A stretch of 64,000 nucleotides of DNA from Adiantum capillus-veneris (GCA_014529385.2 CM043960.1:74311410-74375409); one strand, 5' to 3'. Positions 22,426 to 35,415 are shown, counted from the stretch's first letter. A program made the numbers and translations. The notes: generated by a model not told the origin, from the sequence alone.

Positions 22426-24813
22426 TGCTCGGGCTGCTTTGGAACATATCGGCAATGATCAATCAAACACAACTATATATTTAAGAAAGAGAGAGAAAGG
22501 GGGAGGGGGTGCTTGTTGCATTAATACCTTCTTACAAATCTGTCATGACAAATCAAAGTGAGATTAGTATTTGTTCAACATAGCTTGCATAAATTTCACC
22601 ACAACACATCACAAGAAAAGCCACCCCAATCACTATCTTAAGGCCAGGGGAGTCCTCTCCACCCTGTCGCCCTCTTACAGTATGTGGGATTTATGGCTAG
22701 ATCGATGACAACACCAGAGACAAACTATCAAGAACTTAACAAAAAACACCAAGACACTTACGCATCATTGTTGTCCATTACTTCACGTTGGAAGGGAGAC
22801 AAAGTATCCAAGCTTAGTCCAAATCCACCCTCCTTGATTCAGCAAATGTTGGGTTTACACTAGTAGGAGAAATGATAGATTTCCTACTCTCAATTGAATG
22901 ATCACTCTCTCTCTTACAATGGCATAGAGTTCCTTGCTAATCCCCTATTACAACACATGCACATGCATAAGACAATGAGCTTCTACTCAAGAGCTCCTTC
23001 TAGAGAGGTTGAGCTTGGCTTCTCAAGCTATAGCATAGTGCTCTTGCTTATGGCTCCCCCTGTTTGTGCTAGCTACACCCTCCTTTTATAGCAATTTTGA
23101 AGGCTAGGGTTACTCCTCTAACCATGGTTGGGTTAGATTTTCAGCAATTTATCTAATTTCTTTTGCTTGGAATTTTCAAGAAGTTGGTGAGGAAAGAGAG
23201 AGGAGAGAAATGGAGGTGATAGGACTTTTCATAGTGGGTTAGTGTTAGTAGAGTTAGTATTAATTTACAAATGGAATTGGATATTTACAATGGGAGTATC
23301 CATGTAGGATACAAATAAGGAAGAAAAACTCTTAAGAGGTAAGAAAAGGTGGATTTCTTACAAGGTTGATGCTCCAAGTGTCTTGAGTAGGGCCAATTTT
23401 GACACTTGTTGACGGTCCACTAGCTTTGACGGTACATTTTTTCTCCACTCTTGACCTTCCTTGAGAGACAAGGTAATTGAAGCTGAGTAATCAACCGCCA
23501 TGATGCTGTCTTTTAAGAGAAGAGGCTGAATTTTGTGGTTTTTTTGAAAGATATGGGTAATTTGGAGGAGGAAAAATGAGACTAGGTGGTCAATTTTGGA
23601 ATGGAATTGTGTGTGGGAGGTATGAGTTCACTATGGTTTCTCTTATTCTTCAAGGTTGAGGAGAAGGTGAGTAGGGTGCAGAGAGGAGGGGTGAGAGTGG
23701 TGGGGATGATGAGTGGAGAAGTGTGTGTGAAAGAGGAAAATGATAAAGTGGAAGAGAGAGTGTGGCTGCATAACATGGGAAAATTGGGGTCCACTAATAA
23801 AATCATAGCTCACAGCTCGTAGCTCAAAAAAATATGAAAACATTTGAGGCAAAAGTTCAGCTCACGAGCTACAACTTTTGTTTGTATCACCTTTTCAATT
23901 CGGAGAGCAAGTGAACTTTAAAAATTCAGCAAAACCGATCGTTTTTTTCCACTGCACAAGGTCCTTGTGGGGTCCTTCTTTGGATGATTCTTTTGAATAC
24001 CTCCAAGAGTGAGCTCTCCATAGTGCATGTATGCATGCCACCTACCCTTGACCTTATTTGGTAGGTCTATAATTGAAGATATTATTGAGATCATGATATA
24101 AGTGAATAGTACAACTAAGAAAATCAAATATTGAGGGATCTAAAAAATATGTACATGTCAAATATAATAATATAAGTGGAAAAAATATAAAGGGGTCAAA
24201 AGAAATCTCTCTCATTATGAGGCTACCATAAAAAGATAAATATTTTTGGTGTTCTATTTTTTTAGAAAAAAAAACAAAATAGATGTAGGAAGGGAAAAAT
24301 CACAATAGTGAAAAAATATACACATAAATAAAACTAGTTTTTTTGGATTTTTGTTGGGGTGGAGTTACACCAAATATAAGAGAAGCTTACATGAAAATAT
24401 TTCTATATGCAATAAAGAGTATGAAAAATGGTAAGAAAAATTATGGTAATGGTGAGGCAATGTACAGAGCATAAATAACACACACTTAGGTAGAAATATT
24501 TAAATAAATACCAAAATAATTATGAAAAAATCTTTTATTTAGGCTCTATATACAAAGAAATATTTACATACTCATGGGCCATAATATACTTATATTTTTT
24601 TTATTTTTTATTTTTTTTATTTTTTTGGCTCAGCTAGCCCAATGACTAGCTAATTGAGGGTTTTTTATTTCAGTAAGGAGATATAGGAAAAGTCCCTTAA
24701 CTCACACGCACCTATATACAGTGAAAGGGTGAGGGTAACCACAGTGTTTGAGTGATTTGATAGGGTGAGGTAGCTAGCTATGGCCACTATGGAAAGCCAA
24801 AAAACGGCTATCA

Positions 24814-25334
24814 ATAGTTCCCTTGTGCAAACTATTCTTGATGCCTTACCAGATTTTTACCAGACTTTTGCTAGTACTTGGAGACTTATGACCCAAGGAA
24901 ATCCTGAAGTTGTCAAGTTTGATGCATTATGCACATTGCTCTTGCTAGAGTCACTTTCCAAAAAAAAAAGGACTAGGAAGCGTGCAATTGAACAAGCTTT
25001 TATTGCTTGTCAAAGAAAGGGTGGTAACAGCAATGCAGCCACTTCTTATGGTTCTGCTACAAGTGGCAAAACTTCTGTTCCTAATGCTTCTGCTGGCAGC
25101 AATTCGTCTGGAAATTTTGGTGATTAGGGCAAAAAGAAGATGCATTGCCATTATTGTAAAGCTAATGATCACTTGATCAAACAGTGTCCTAAGTTGAAGG
25201 CCAAAGAGTCTAAGAAGAAAGAGGGTTGTTCCACTGCAAATGCTGGTTCCACTACAAATGCAGCCATTGTTGAGTCTTCTGTGAAAGGAGATTGTGTTGC
25301 TGATGTTGATGAAAAATGGGCTTTTAGCGTAGGG
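24814..25334 (+). pseudogene. Element B gag, 3' part with zinc knuckle
   Basis: This is the continuation of gag after element C. It has the typical TILDALPDFYQTF segment, a Ser/Asn-rich linker, a TAG at 25125, and a CCHC knuckle at 25146-25187 (CHYCKANDH...C). The sequence is interrupted at 25334 by element F. Removing F and one TAGGG restores the codons. Confidence 0.82.
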
Positions 25335-25660
25335 TGTTGAGATGTCGATCTCTACATCTTGAGCTGGCATACACTACGGGTCTTGGCCGCTTACGGCATT
25401 TACTCACTGACGCGTTAGGTGATCGACACGGAGGATCTCTGCCAGTGATTCTACAGCTGGACTACACTTATAGTGCCAGCCTAGTACGCTTCTAGCGCGT
25501 TCACACTTAGTGACCGCATGTACATATGTGCTACTTTTCAGCTTTAGCACTTAGTCATTTTGTACTCTCTTTTCTGTGAGGAGAAGAAGAAGAACCTTTA
25601 CATCTCTGTGTGGTGTGTGCTTGTCTTGTGTGTAGCTCTCTTGCATCCTCCTTCTTTCCA
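25335..25660 (+). repeat. Element F 5' LTR
   Basis: 326 bp, TGTTGAGATG ... CTTCTTTCCA. The last bases are CCA where E has ACA. Homologous to the E LTRs in reverse orientation. Confidence 0.92.
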
Positions 25661-25676
25661 TGGTATCAGAGCCTGG
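25661..25676 (+). promoter_or_regulatory. Element F primer binding site
   Basis: TGGTATCAGAGCCTGG follows the LTR directly; it matches the initiator tRNA-Met type perfectly. The leader to 25909 is shorter than in E and shows no coding signal. Confidence 0.92.
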
Positions 25677-25909
25677 TGCAGGCAAGAGAGGCTAAGAGAG
25701 CAAGAGCATCACAATCCCTTCGTTCGCAATCCATGACCAGATGCCAAAAGTGTTGTTCAAAGAGGTTTATTGTACAAGTACAGTGGTTGTATGTACGGTT
25801 GATTGTGGACACTCGTTGAGTGTAGAAAGCGTTAGAGGTACCACGATAGCAGGTTCAGTAGATTTGGAGGTTTTTGCAGATTGCAGCTATTTTGTCTTAG
25901 TGCTTCAAG

Positions 25910-28900
25910 ATGTCTGACGGTTTCAGTCAAATTGTTACTGAGAAGCTTGAGAAAAATAACTACCCTGCATGGAAGTTCAAAATAACTAATTTCCTAAAAG
26001 GAAAAGGTTATTGTGACTATGTAGAAGGAGACAATGAAAAGGAACCAGAGATTCCGGAGGCAAATGCTACAACAGAACAAAGAAAATCTTTGAGGAACTG
26101 GCAACAAGGCTAGAGCAAAGTGATGTATTGGCTTTCTATGAGCATCACAGATGGCATGATGGGCTATCTACTACAGGATGCTGAAACCCCCGCCATTGGA
26201 TGGAAAAACTTAGACAGAGTGTTCGAGGTGAACACCAAGGCCAGGATATTTCAACTAAAGTCGGAGCTAAATCAGGTTAAGAGAAACAACCTCTCCATCA
26301 ATGATTATGCCTTGAAGATCAAGAGTATCATTGAAGCTCTTGGATCTATTCAAGACTCAGTGGAAGACGATGACATTGTCCGTGCTTGCTTGGATAGTCT
26401 AGGAGATGAGTATGTACATTTTAGGTCTTCCATGAATACAAGAGACGACATCCCCGTGTTCCAAGATTTGATTTCTATGTTTATTCTTGAGGAGACGAAC
26501 CTTGACACATCTTCTTCTCATGGCAGAAATAATTTTGAACAGGCCTTCTATTCTAACTCCAACATAGGTAGAGGTAGAGGTCGTGGTCGAGGCCCAAGTG
26601 GTTGTAGGGTCCAATTTCGAGAAGGTCAATCAAATCAAAACAATAGAGGTGGTAGGGGAAACCAGTCTCAAGGCAGGGGGAGTCAAAGAGGTCGTGGTGC
26701 AGGATCAAGCAGGCAGCAACATACTGCAGATAGCAAAGAATGTTGGACTTGTGGTGAAAGAGGTCACATGTCACGTGACTGTCCAAAGGGAAAAGCAAGT
26801 GGAAAGAGAGAACAGGGCAACTATGCATCTACTAGCAGAGATGTAGATGACAGCAAAAACGAGCGCATGTTTGTTATGTGCAGCATGTAATGAATACAAT
26901 GACTGTAGAGAATTCCACCCAAGATGATGTTTGGTATGTGGATTCAGGTGCCTCTAATCACATGACGTCTCGTGGAGAGTGGTTTAGAGATATGCACAAA
27001 CCAGATGTGTCAGGCTATGTGCAGATAGGAGATGACACAGCTCACCCCATTGCTCATGTAGGGAACGTACCTCTAAATACGAAGAGTGGGAAATAAAAGT
27101 AATTAGCAGATGTACTTCATGTCCCAAACATCACAAAGAATCTTGTTTTTGTTGGACAAATGGTTGAGCAGGGTTTGCAGGTTCGCTTGAATCCTAATGG
27201 TTGTTATGTAGAAGATTTCCAGAATGGTTGTAAGCTGATCACAGAGGGCAAATGTGTGGGCAGAATATTTATGTTGAATGTAGACATGCATGAGGTAAAA
27301 GCTGCATTATTTGCACAGGGCACAGGTGTTGTGGCTGACGTTGACATTTGGCACAAACGCATTGGCCATGTCAATGAACAGAGATTGCGCAGCATGCAAT
27401 CAAAATAGATTGTAAAAGGTTTGCCCAAATTCAAGGTGGATGGTATGCATAAAGTGTGTGCAGCATGCCAGCTTGGAAAACAATCAAAGGGCTCATTTCC
27501 ACATGAGCGAAATGTATGTAAAAAGCCACTTGAGGTGGTGCACACAGATGTTTGGCAACTGATACTGCAAGTATACATGGTTGCAGGTAATATGTCTCTT
27601 TCGTTGATGACCATATAAGGAAAAGTATGGGTCTACTTCATGCGTAACAAAAGTGAAGTGTTTGGTCACTTTCAGGACTTCAAAGTCATGATTGAGAAGG
27701 AGACAGATATGCAAATCAAGACATTGAGGTCAGATGGAGGGGGAGAGTACTTCTCCAATGATTTTTTAGATTTTTTGCGAATGCATGGTATACGCAGGCA
27801 ATTTACATGCAGATATACTCCACAGTAGAATGGGGTCGCAGAAAGGAAAAACAAGCACATTGCACAGGTTGCACATGCATTGATGAATGAGAAGAACATG
27901 CCTCATCATTTCTGGGCTGAAGTTGTAAATACAGTTGTGTACATTATGAACAGGACACCTACAACTGCTGTGCATGATGTAACGCCTGAGGAAAAGTTTA
28001 CAGGTACAAAGCCTGATTTGGCACACTTGAAAGTGTTTGGCTGCATAGCTTACGTGCATGTACCAGATGAGTTGCGTAGGAAATTGGATCCTAAAGCAGA
28101 GAAATGTATTCTTGTGTGATATTCCCTTGAACAAAAGGGGTACAGGTGCTACAATCCTACTACACGAGAATTACGAGTGAGCAGAGATGTAGTCTTTGAT
28201 GAGATGAGCAGCTGGTATAGTAATGCACATGGCACTATTGGGGCTGATGTAAAAGATGATGTGGTTGTACAAAATGTGAGGCCACAGTCACAGGTTTTGA
28301 GTGTACCACAAGAGTCGTCTTCTCGTGGCTCTATTGAGAAGCCATGGAATGGTAGACTACGTACGCAAGTTACTCCACCAACAGGTACATGGAATGTATC
28401 ACGAAAAGGAAAGGAAAAGGTAAATGAACCTATGGCTGATGCATCATCAGGCTTTTCACATATAGACATGGATTCAGATGGTTCTGAACAAAGTCTTGAT
28501 GAGGAATTTGGAATTCTGGCTGTCAGGACACCTGGTGTAAGGAAAGTACAAGAAGATGCTAGAGGGCAAAGGAGTGACCCAGGACCGCGCAGATCTAACA
28601 GAGTCAGAAATCCAGTTCAGAAATTGACTTATGATGGGTATCTAGCGCATCACCAATCCTACATGGCTAAGGTGATATAGGATGTGGAGCCCCCATGTTT
28701 TGAGGATGCAATTGGAAATGTGCATTGGGATGATGCAATGAATGAAGAGATGGCTGCATTGGAAGCAAACGACACATGGGAGTTGGTGCCATTGCCAAGT
28801 GGCAAGAAAGCTATTGGCTATAAATGGGTGTATAAAACTAAGCATAAGGCTGATGGTAACATTGAGCGTCACAAGGCAAGGCTGGTCGCAAAGGGTTATG

Positions 28901-30240
28901 CACAGACGTATGGCATAGACTATGAGGAGACCTTTGCTCCAGTGGCAAAGATGACGACTGTGAGAGCTGTCATAGCAGTGGCTGCATCTAGAGGATGGAT
29001 TATGCATCAGATGGATGTAAAGAATGCCTTCTTGAATGGTGAGTTGCAAGAGGATGTGTATATGGATCAGCCACCTGGCTATGTCGATCCAGGTTACCCA
29101 GAGTATGTATGCAGGCTTCTCAAAGCTTTGTATGGTTTGAAGCAGGGCTCTAGAGCATGGTATGACAGGATTGCCAAGTATCTTGTCAGTATTGGTTTTA
29201 GGAGAGCTCATGCTGATCATTCACTCTATGTATGTGAGAGTGATGTGGGGATTGTGGTCATTACCATATGTGTAGATGACCTTATTATTGTGGGTGACAA
29301 TGCTATGGAGATTGACCATGTGAAGGGTCTTCTCAAACAGGAGTTTGAAATGAAAGATTTGGGCAAGCTGCGCTACTTTCTTGGCATTGAGGTGATCAAG
29401 ACTACAGAGGGTGTATGGCTGTCATAGAGACAGTATGCTTTGGACATGTTGTCAAAGTATGGTATGGTTGATTGTAAGCCAATTTCTATTCCCTTGGATA
29501 TGAATGCAAAGCTGAGTGGAGAGAAGGGTGATGTTGTTGAGGATGTCAAGATGTACAGGAAGATTTTGGGTAGTCTAATCTACTTGACTATCACGAGGCC
29601 AGACTTGAGCTACACAGTAGGCTTGGAGAGTCAGTTCATGCAGCTTCCGAGGAAGCCACTTTTGGATGGAGTACGATGCACACGTCGGTATGTGCAAGGG
29701 ACTCTTGACTATTCATTGTTTCATGCAACAGATGCCCCATTAGCATTGTATGGGTATACAAATGCAGATTGGGCAAGTAGCATTGTTGATAGGAGATCTA
29801 CGAGTGGCTTCATGTTCTCTTTTGGGAGTGTTGCTGTTACTTGGAGCAGCAAAAAGCAGCCTACGGTTGCTTTACCAAGCACAGAGGCCGAGTACAGAGG
29901 TGCAGCAGTTGCGGCGTGCGAGGTAGCTTGGCTATGCACATTACTTGAGGACTTTGGATTGCAGGTAAACCAACAGATTTTCATCCATTTTGACAACCTC
30001 AACAACATGCATTTGGCTGGGAACCCAGTGTTCCATGCCAGGACCAAGCACATAGAGGTCCATTACCACTACATTCGAGAGCGAGTGTTGGCGGGCGACA
30101 TCGACTTGGTCTACGTCAGCACAGAGGAGCAGATAGCGGATATCTTTACCAAGGCCCTCGGAGCTAAGAAGCTTCGATGTTTCCGGACTATCCTTGGACT
30201 GTGCGACATGCAGAGCTTGAGGGGGAGTGTTGAGATGTAG
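25910..30240 (+). pseudogene. Element F gag-pol, multiply broken
   Basis: Colinear with E: gag from ATG 25910, CCHC knuckle (CWTCGERGHMSRDC) near 26742-26783, protease WYVDSGASNHMTS near 26934, integrase, reverse transcriptase with a changed box (CVDD for YVDD near 29269-29280), and RNase H. Compared with E, five in-frame stops are CAG-to-TAG changes (26111, 27406, 27826, 28678, 29425). Other damage includes a 2-bp insertion near 26877, a TCA-to-TAA change at 27094, TGA at 28117, deletions near 27555-27610, and a stop at 30238 that shortens the C-terminus. Confidence 0.9.
30219..30227 (+). promoter_or_regulatory. Element F polypurine tract
   Basis: GAGGGGGAG precedes the 3' LTR and lies inside the end of pol, as in E. 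Confidence 0.88.
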
Positions 30241-30502
30241 AGCTCTACATCTTGAGCTGGCATCCACTACGGGTCTTTTTCTCTGCCAGTGATTCTACAG
30301 CTGGACTACACTTATAGTGCCAGCCTAGTACGCTTCTAGCGCGTTCACACTTAGTGACCGCATGTACATATGTGCTACTTTTCAGCTTTAGCACTTAGTC
30401 ATTTTGTACTCTCTTTTCTGTGAGGAGAAGAAGAAGAAGCTTTCCATCTCTTTGTGGTGTGTGCTTGTCTTGTGTAGCTCTCTTGCATCCTCTTTCTTTA
30501 CA
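30228..30502 (+). repeat. Element F 3' LTR with internal deletion
   Basis: 275 bp. After CACTACGGGTCTT it jumps to TCTCTGCCAGTG, lacking about 50 bp present in the 5' LTR. It ends TTCTTTACA. Confidence 0.92.
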
Positions 30503-33500
30503 TAGGGTGCACTTACAATCCTGTTGTCCATGGTGCATGCTTGTCAGTTGCTGCAAATTCACATGTGTGGTATTTCGATACTGGTGTTACAAAGCACATT
30601 AGCTCAAATCGTGAATTGTTCACCTCTCTCTCGTTTGTCCCTCATCGTGAATTGTTCACCTCTCTCTCGTTTGTCCCTCATGGCAATTCAATCACTTGGT
30701 CAACAATGCCTCTTATCTGGTTCAAGGAGTTGGAAAGATTGTGCTTTACTGTTGCAAATGGCAGTTCTTTCACACTTGTTGATGCACTTTATGTACCTGG
30801 GATCAAGAAGAATCTTTGTCTGTATCTGCACTTGCTAGACTTGGACTTGTAGTCAAATTTGTGGATGACAGATGTACAGTTCATGATCTCAATTTTGGTG
30901 ATGGAATTGTTGCATCTGACCTTTTGTGTCGTGGGCTGTATAAGCTCACTTTGTATGACAAGTGTGGACAAAACTTTGCAAATGCAGTTGCAGATTCAAG
31001 GGCTATTTTACTAGATGCAAAACTTTGGCATGCACGTTTTGGGCATCTGAATTTTGCCAGTTTGCTGCGTTTACAAAAATTTGATATGGTTGCTTCTTTT
31101 GCCGCCTCTTGAAGCACCTGTCAAACATGTTTGTGAAGGTTGTAATCTGGGTCAAATGCAGCGTTCTAAGTTTCCAAAGAATGGTTCAGTTAGGGCCACA
31201 TGCAGGTTGCAGCTTGTGCACAGTGATGTTTGTGGGCCCATGCAAACTCCGTCCTTGGGAAATTACCTGTACTTCGTGACTTTCATTGATGATTACTCCA
31301 GGCATGCATGGGTATTTCTGCTTAAAGCGAAGTCCGAAGTTTTTATGTGCTTCAAACAATTTCTGGCTATGGCTGAAAATGTATCGAAATGTACTATGGG
31401 CCCCTCCGTTTCGATCGAGGGGGGGGAGTATATGTCTCATGAATTTAATGCATTTCTGGCTAGTCGTGGGATAAAACACCAATGTACATTGCCATATACG
31501 CCTCAGCAAAATGGTGTTGCTGAGAGGAAAACGGGTCTCTTATGGAAATGGCAAGATATATGGTCAAGAGTCAAGCTTTACCACGTTCGTTTTGGCTCGA
31601 GGCTGTCATGTGTGCCACTTATGTACTCAACAGGTGTCCTAGGAAAGTGTTGCAATCTATGACTCCATATGAAGCATGGCATGATAGAAAGCCATCTATT
31701 GAGCACATGCATGTTTTTGGCTATTTGGCTTATGGTTTAGCGCCATAAGTGCAGCACAGAAAATTGGAGGATAAGGCTGTCAAATGTATTTTTGTTGGTT
31801 ATAGTGCTGAAAGCAAAGGTTACAGGTTGTATCATCCGCAAACAAAGCGTATTTTGGTTTCACGGGATGTAGTGTTTGTGGAAGATTCTGTTCAACCCTT
31901 GCTATCATGTAGTAGAGACAGTAATGTAAGCTTGCAACACATTTATGAAACTTTGTTGCCTCTTTTCAGTGGTGGAAGTTCGAATGTAAGTTCCAATGAG
32001 GCAAATGTACAGCCTATGGGGGTTTTCAAAAATGTTACAGATCAGCCTATTACTGATGCTGATGTACATGATGTACTTGATGAGGAAAGGGTTGAAAATG
32101 AGCAGGCTAGAGGTATGCCAAAATGGGTGGTGCATATATTGCGTGATAGTAAATTGGATGCACCTTTGTCTAGTCATACCCGTTCAGGCTCTTGCCATGC
32201 ATCTTATGCATCAGATTGTTATGCTTTGGTTGTGTCTAGCTTACATGATGTTGAGGAACCTCTCTCTTTTGATGAAGCACATAATTCAAAAAATTGGATG
32301 GCTGCCATGCAATCATAATATGATGCACTTATAGAAATTGACACATGGACTTTATGTGATTTTCCTCCTAGCAAAAAGGCCATTGGTACAAAGTGGGTTT
32401 ACAAGTTAAAACACAAGACGGATGGTGAGATCGATCGCCATAAGGCTCGACTTGTTGCAAAGGGTTATGCACAACAAAAAGGCATAGATTATGAAGATAC
32501 TTTTGCTCCCACTTTCCGTATGACTAGTGTGCGTTTTCTATGTGCATTGGCAGCTCATTTTGGTTGGGATGTACATCAATCAGACATTGTTACTTCTTGC
32601 TTGATTGGTGACATATTTTAGGAAGTTTATGTAGCGCAACCTCGCGGTTTTGTCAAGAAAGGACAAGAGGACAAAGTGTGAAAATGTAACAAGGCTTTGT
32701 ATGGGTTGAAGCAATCTCCCCGTGCTTGGTGTGAGAAAGCTGACACTCATTTGGTCAAACAAGGCTTTCATAACAGTCCAACAAAAATCACATTGTATGT
32801 AAAGCATGAGGGTGATGTATTTCTCATTGTGGTTCTTTATGTAGATGATTTGATGATCATTGGACCAAATGAGAGACATACTGCTAAATTTAAGGCTGAT
32901 CTGAATGCTACTTTCAAGATGAAAGATTTGGGGCTATTGCATCATTACTTGGGTATACAGTTTAAGCAGTGTGATGGTGGTATTGGCTTGTGTCAAAAAA
33001 GTTACATAGAGACATTGCTATGTAGGTTTAGACTTGAGGATTGCAAACCTATTGCCACTCCCATGGAAACAGGTTTGAAGTTGAGTCTACATGATGCTGG
33101 CGATCTTGCTGATGTCACTCTTTACAAAACTCTTGTTGGCTACCTCATTTATGCTTGCTTGACGAGACCAGATATTTAGTTTGCAGTCTCACAGGTCAGC
33201 AGATTTATGCATAGACCAGGGTCTAAGCATTGGCAGGCTTTCAAGAGGATTTTACTCTACCTTAGTGGCACTTTACATCTTGGCTTGTTTTATCCCAAGG
33301 GGGGATCATTGCCACCAAAATTACATGCTTTTTCGGACTCATATTGGCCTGGTTGTTTTGACACGCAAGTGTCCACAAGTGGTTTTTGTTTCATGCTCAG
33401 CAGTTCATGTATATCATGGTTGCGCAAGAAGCAACCTACTGTGGCCACTTTGAGTTGTGAGGCTGAGTACAGGGCAGTCTTCACAGCTACGGTTGAGTGT

Positions 33501-33794
33501 GTATGGCTTAGATGCCTTATGGTTGATTTGGGTGTTGGGCAAGAAACTGCCAACACTATCTGCACTGACCATTAGAGCACATTGGTAGTTGCAAGGAACC
33601 CAGTTTTTCATGCTCGCACAAAGCACATTTAGGTGCATTACCACTATGTCAGGGAGAGGCTCTCAACAGGAGAGATCAGCTTGGCTTATGTGCCAACACA
33701 GGACAACCTTGCAGACCTTTTCACAAAGGCATTGTCTCATGAGAAGCTCGAAGCTTTCCACAAAGCGTTGGGCTTACTCCCCTTTGTGGAATGA
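30503..33794 (+). pseudogene. Element B protease, integrase, reverse transcriptase, RNase H
   Basis: Copia pol order is clear. The protease has WYFDTG with its Asp at 30577. The integrase zinc region (LWHARFGHLN ... CEGCNLGQ) and core follow (HSDVCGP, FIDDYSRHAW, PYTPQQNGVAERK). Reverse transcriptase contains YVDD at 32838-32849 and MKDLG. RNase H contains CEAEYRA and ARTKHI, and the C-terminus ends at TGA 33792-33794. At least eight stops or frameshifts occur (for example near 30850, 31110, 31540, 31747, 32317, 32620, 33177, 33573 and 33630). The protease holds an in-frame 36-bp duplication. YVDD is preserved, but the gene cannot make a full product. Confidence 0.87.
30610..30681 (+). repeat. 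Perfect 36-bp tandem duplication in B protease
   Basis: Two identical units lie at 30610-30645 and 30646-30681. They add exactly 12 codons (ELFTSLSFVPH repeated), so the frame is kept. Confidence 0.9.
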
Positions 33795-33854
33795 TCATGT
33801 CCTTGGGGCATGGCACTTCCCTTTACTCATGTGCCAGCTCTCATTCACCGCATC

Positions 33855-33945
33855 ACTCTAGGAGGGATTTGTTACCATATAAATGTGGTAGTGTTGTGTG
33901 TGAACACTCTAGGATCACCGGGTTATTTTCTCCTTATTTAGGAGG
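33855..33945 (+). repeat. Element B polypurine tract and first part of 3' LTR
   Basis: The purine-rich CTAGGAGGGATT is followed by TGTTACCATAT at 33870, matching the 5' LTR start. The LTR is cut at 33945 by element D and resumes at 58386. Confidence 0.87.
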
Positions 33946-34047
33946 TGACGGACGCAAAGCGGACCCCGAACCCCGACGGCCTCTAAAACGACGGGCGCCG
34001 AATGGAGCGCCTCGAGCCTGCCAATGGTAAAGTGAACAGGGGTACCA

Positions 34048-34067
34048 CCTAGCTTTGAGAGGCTAGG
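34048..34067 (-). promoter_or_regulatory. U5 hairpin of element D
   Basis: CCTAGC, an 8-nt loop, then GCTAGG. The same is found at 50172-50191. In sense this lies about 120 nt before the primer site. Confidence 0.6.
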
Positions 34068-34107
34068 ACGCAAACCACAATGATATGAACACCGCAAACA
34101 TACACAC

Positions 34108-34114
<7 letters not shown>

Positions 34115-34184
<70 letters not shown>
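34115..34184. repeat. (GA)n microsatellite in D LTR
   Basis: Nearly pure GA run. The right LTR has an even longer, interrupted run at about 50234-50339. Confidence 0.95.
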
Positions 34185-34189
<5 letters not shown>

Positions 34190-35112
34190 GAAAAAATAGA
34201 GAGAGAGAGAGAAGTTTGCAAATGATGAAAACCCTCGAGGGTGTGAGGGTGAATTATTTCTGCAACATTTAAAAAAGTGGTGATGGGGGCTTTTCACACG
34301 CCAAACTCCCATACCCCTCTTCTCTCGTCCCCACCCCATGAAAACCCCCTCTTATGGAGGGAGTGATAAAAGGCATTGGAAAAAGTAAGAAAAAATAAAG
34401 TATGATTATGTAAATATATAAGAAAGGTAAAATAGGCCACCTCATGCCTGCGGGGTAGCCCATCCCCACCTTGCCTCCTTTTTCTTCACTGTTGCCCCGC
34501 CGGGTGTCCCTTTTCCTCTCCTCCACTCAAAAGGTCAACCCCCTCTCTCTTCCCCTTGTCCTTTCTCCTTTCTCTCTCCCCTCAAGCTACCCCACCTCTC
34601 ACCAATAATGCATTATAACTCACCAATAATGCACCCTAACTCACATGCAACTTACCCTATCTTCCAAAATAGTATACCCCACCCCCTCTTTCTCTCTCCT
34701 ATCATATCCCATGACCCAAATACCCCCCTCTCTCTCTAAAGGGCGCCATGTCTCTTGTCTTGTAGCTAAATAACCTCCCCCACACTCACACACACTCAGT
34801 TTCACTGAAAAAGGTGCCCACAGACCCATCCCCACCCGGTGGTTACCTGATTTTTCTTGTGTTCACACACATCTGCACACAGATTCACCTCTGAACACAC
34901 TCCCCTCTCTCCCCTCTTGTAATTACTTTATTCTCCATGTCACCTCTCACTTTTTTTCATCAACCCATCTCTTTCTCTTAGTCTCTCTCTCATGAGACTG
35001 CTGTTCTAGCACATATACACACAACCAGACAAGTGGGGCCCACAGTCACATGGCCTATGTAGATAATGATTTCTTCATTTCTAAATTCTAGAATTTCTCC
35101 CCCCTCCTCCCC

Positions 35113-35121
35113 TATATAAAG
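35113..35121 (+). promoter_or_regulatory. TATA box of G LTR
   Basis: TATATAAAG in a C-rich context. The copies in the 3' LTR (near 39930) and the solo LTR (45287-45295, minus) are preserved. Transcription is expected about 30 bp downstream. Confidence 0.7.
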
Positions 35122-35415
35122 AGGGGTCACCATCACACTAAGGACACACAACATCACCAAAGAACACACTATGCACTGTGTGTGCCTAGTGCACACACAC
35201 ACACCAACACCATCACTGCAATCACCATGCTTGTCTTGAGCATGACCTCTACACCCTTGGCTATGGAAGATGAAGGGCAACTAAATGAAGGATGATGGCC
35301 ATAATCTTCGTGCGAGTCTTCGCCATCAACTCCCACCTATCCGCCATGTGCTCTACCACTCTCTCCCTTCTCATTCCCCTACCCTATGCTCCCCATTTCA
35401 TCACCTAATTCTCTA

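Larger units (their letters stand above)
8165..24813 (-). mobile_element. C: Tat-like Ty3/Gypsy element inserted in B gag
   Basis: Long LTRs (8165-10880 and 22083-24813) with TG...CA ends flank a minus-strand gag-protease-RT-RNase H-second RNase H-integrase. A second, archaeal-type RNase H between RNase H and integrase is the known hallmark of the Tat lineage. Target duplication ATAG (8161-8164, 24814-24817) is 4 bp. Two small ORFs lie between primer site and gag. Copia E (11684-16963) interrupts integrase. Net length without E is about 11.4 kb. Confidence 0.9.
22083..24813 (-). repeat. Element C LTR (5' LTR in sense)
   Basis: About 2731 bp and the partner of 8165-10880, with the same ends. 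For the minus-strand element, transcription would start in this copy. A TATATA word on the minus strand near 24713-24719 is a possible TATA box about 100 bp inside the LTR, but this is weak evidence. Confidence 0.88.
25335..30502 (+). mobile_element. F: older Ty1/Copia element inserted in B, same family as E
   Basis: LTRs are 25335-25660 and 30228-30502, with target duplication TAGGG (25330-25334, 30503-30507). The internal region matches E throughout but carries many stops and small indels. The right LTR lacks about 50 bp present in the left. Confidence 0.93.
33946..34280 (-). repeat. Element D left LTR, part 1
   Basis: It starts TGACGGACGCAAAGCGG and includes the U5 hairpin and a long (GA)n run. 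It is cut by G after GTGG (34277-34280) and matches 50069-50427 of the right LTR. Confidence 0.87.

Noticed and set aside
33946-34280. Short D-like fragment as a separate solo element
   Set aside because: It continues after G at 40675 with a matching GTGG duplication, so it is one LTR split by an insertion.
34990-35280. ORF of 96 residues repeated at 39806-40108 and 45057-45275
   Set aside because: It lies inside the G LTR and overlaps the TATA and start region. Repetition is due to LTR copies, and the reading frame is interrupted differently in each.
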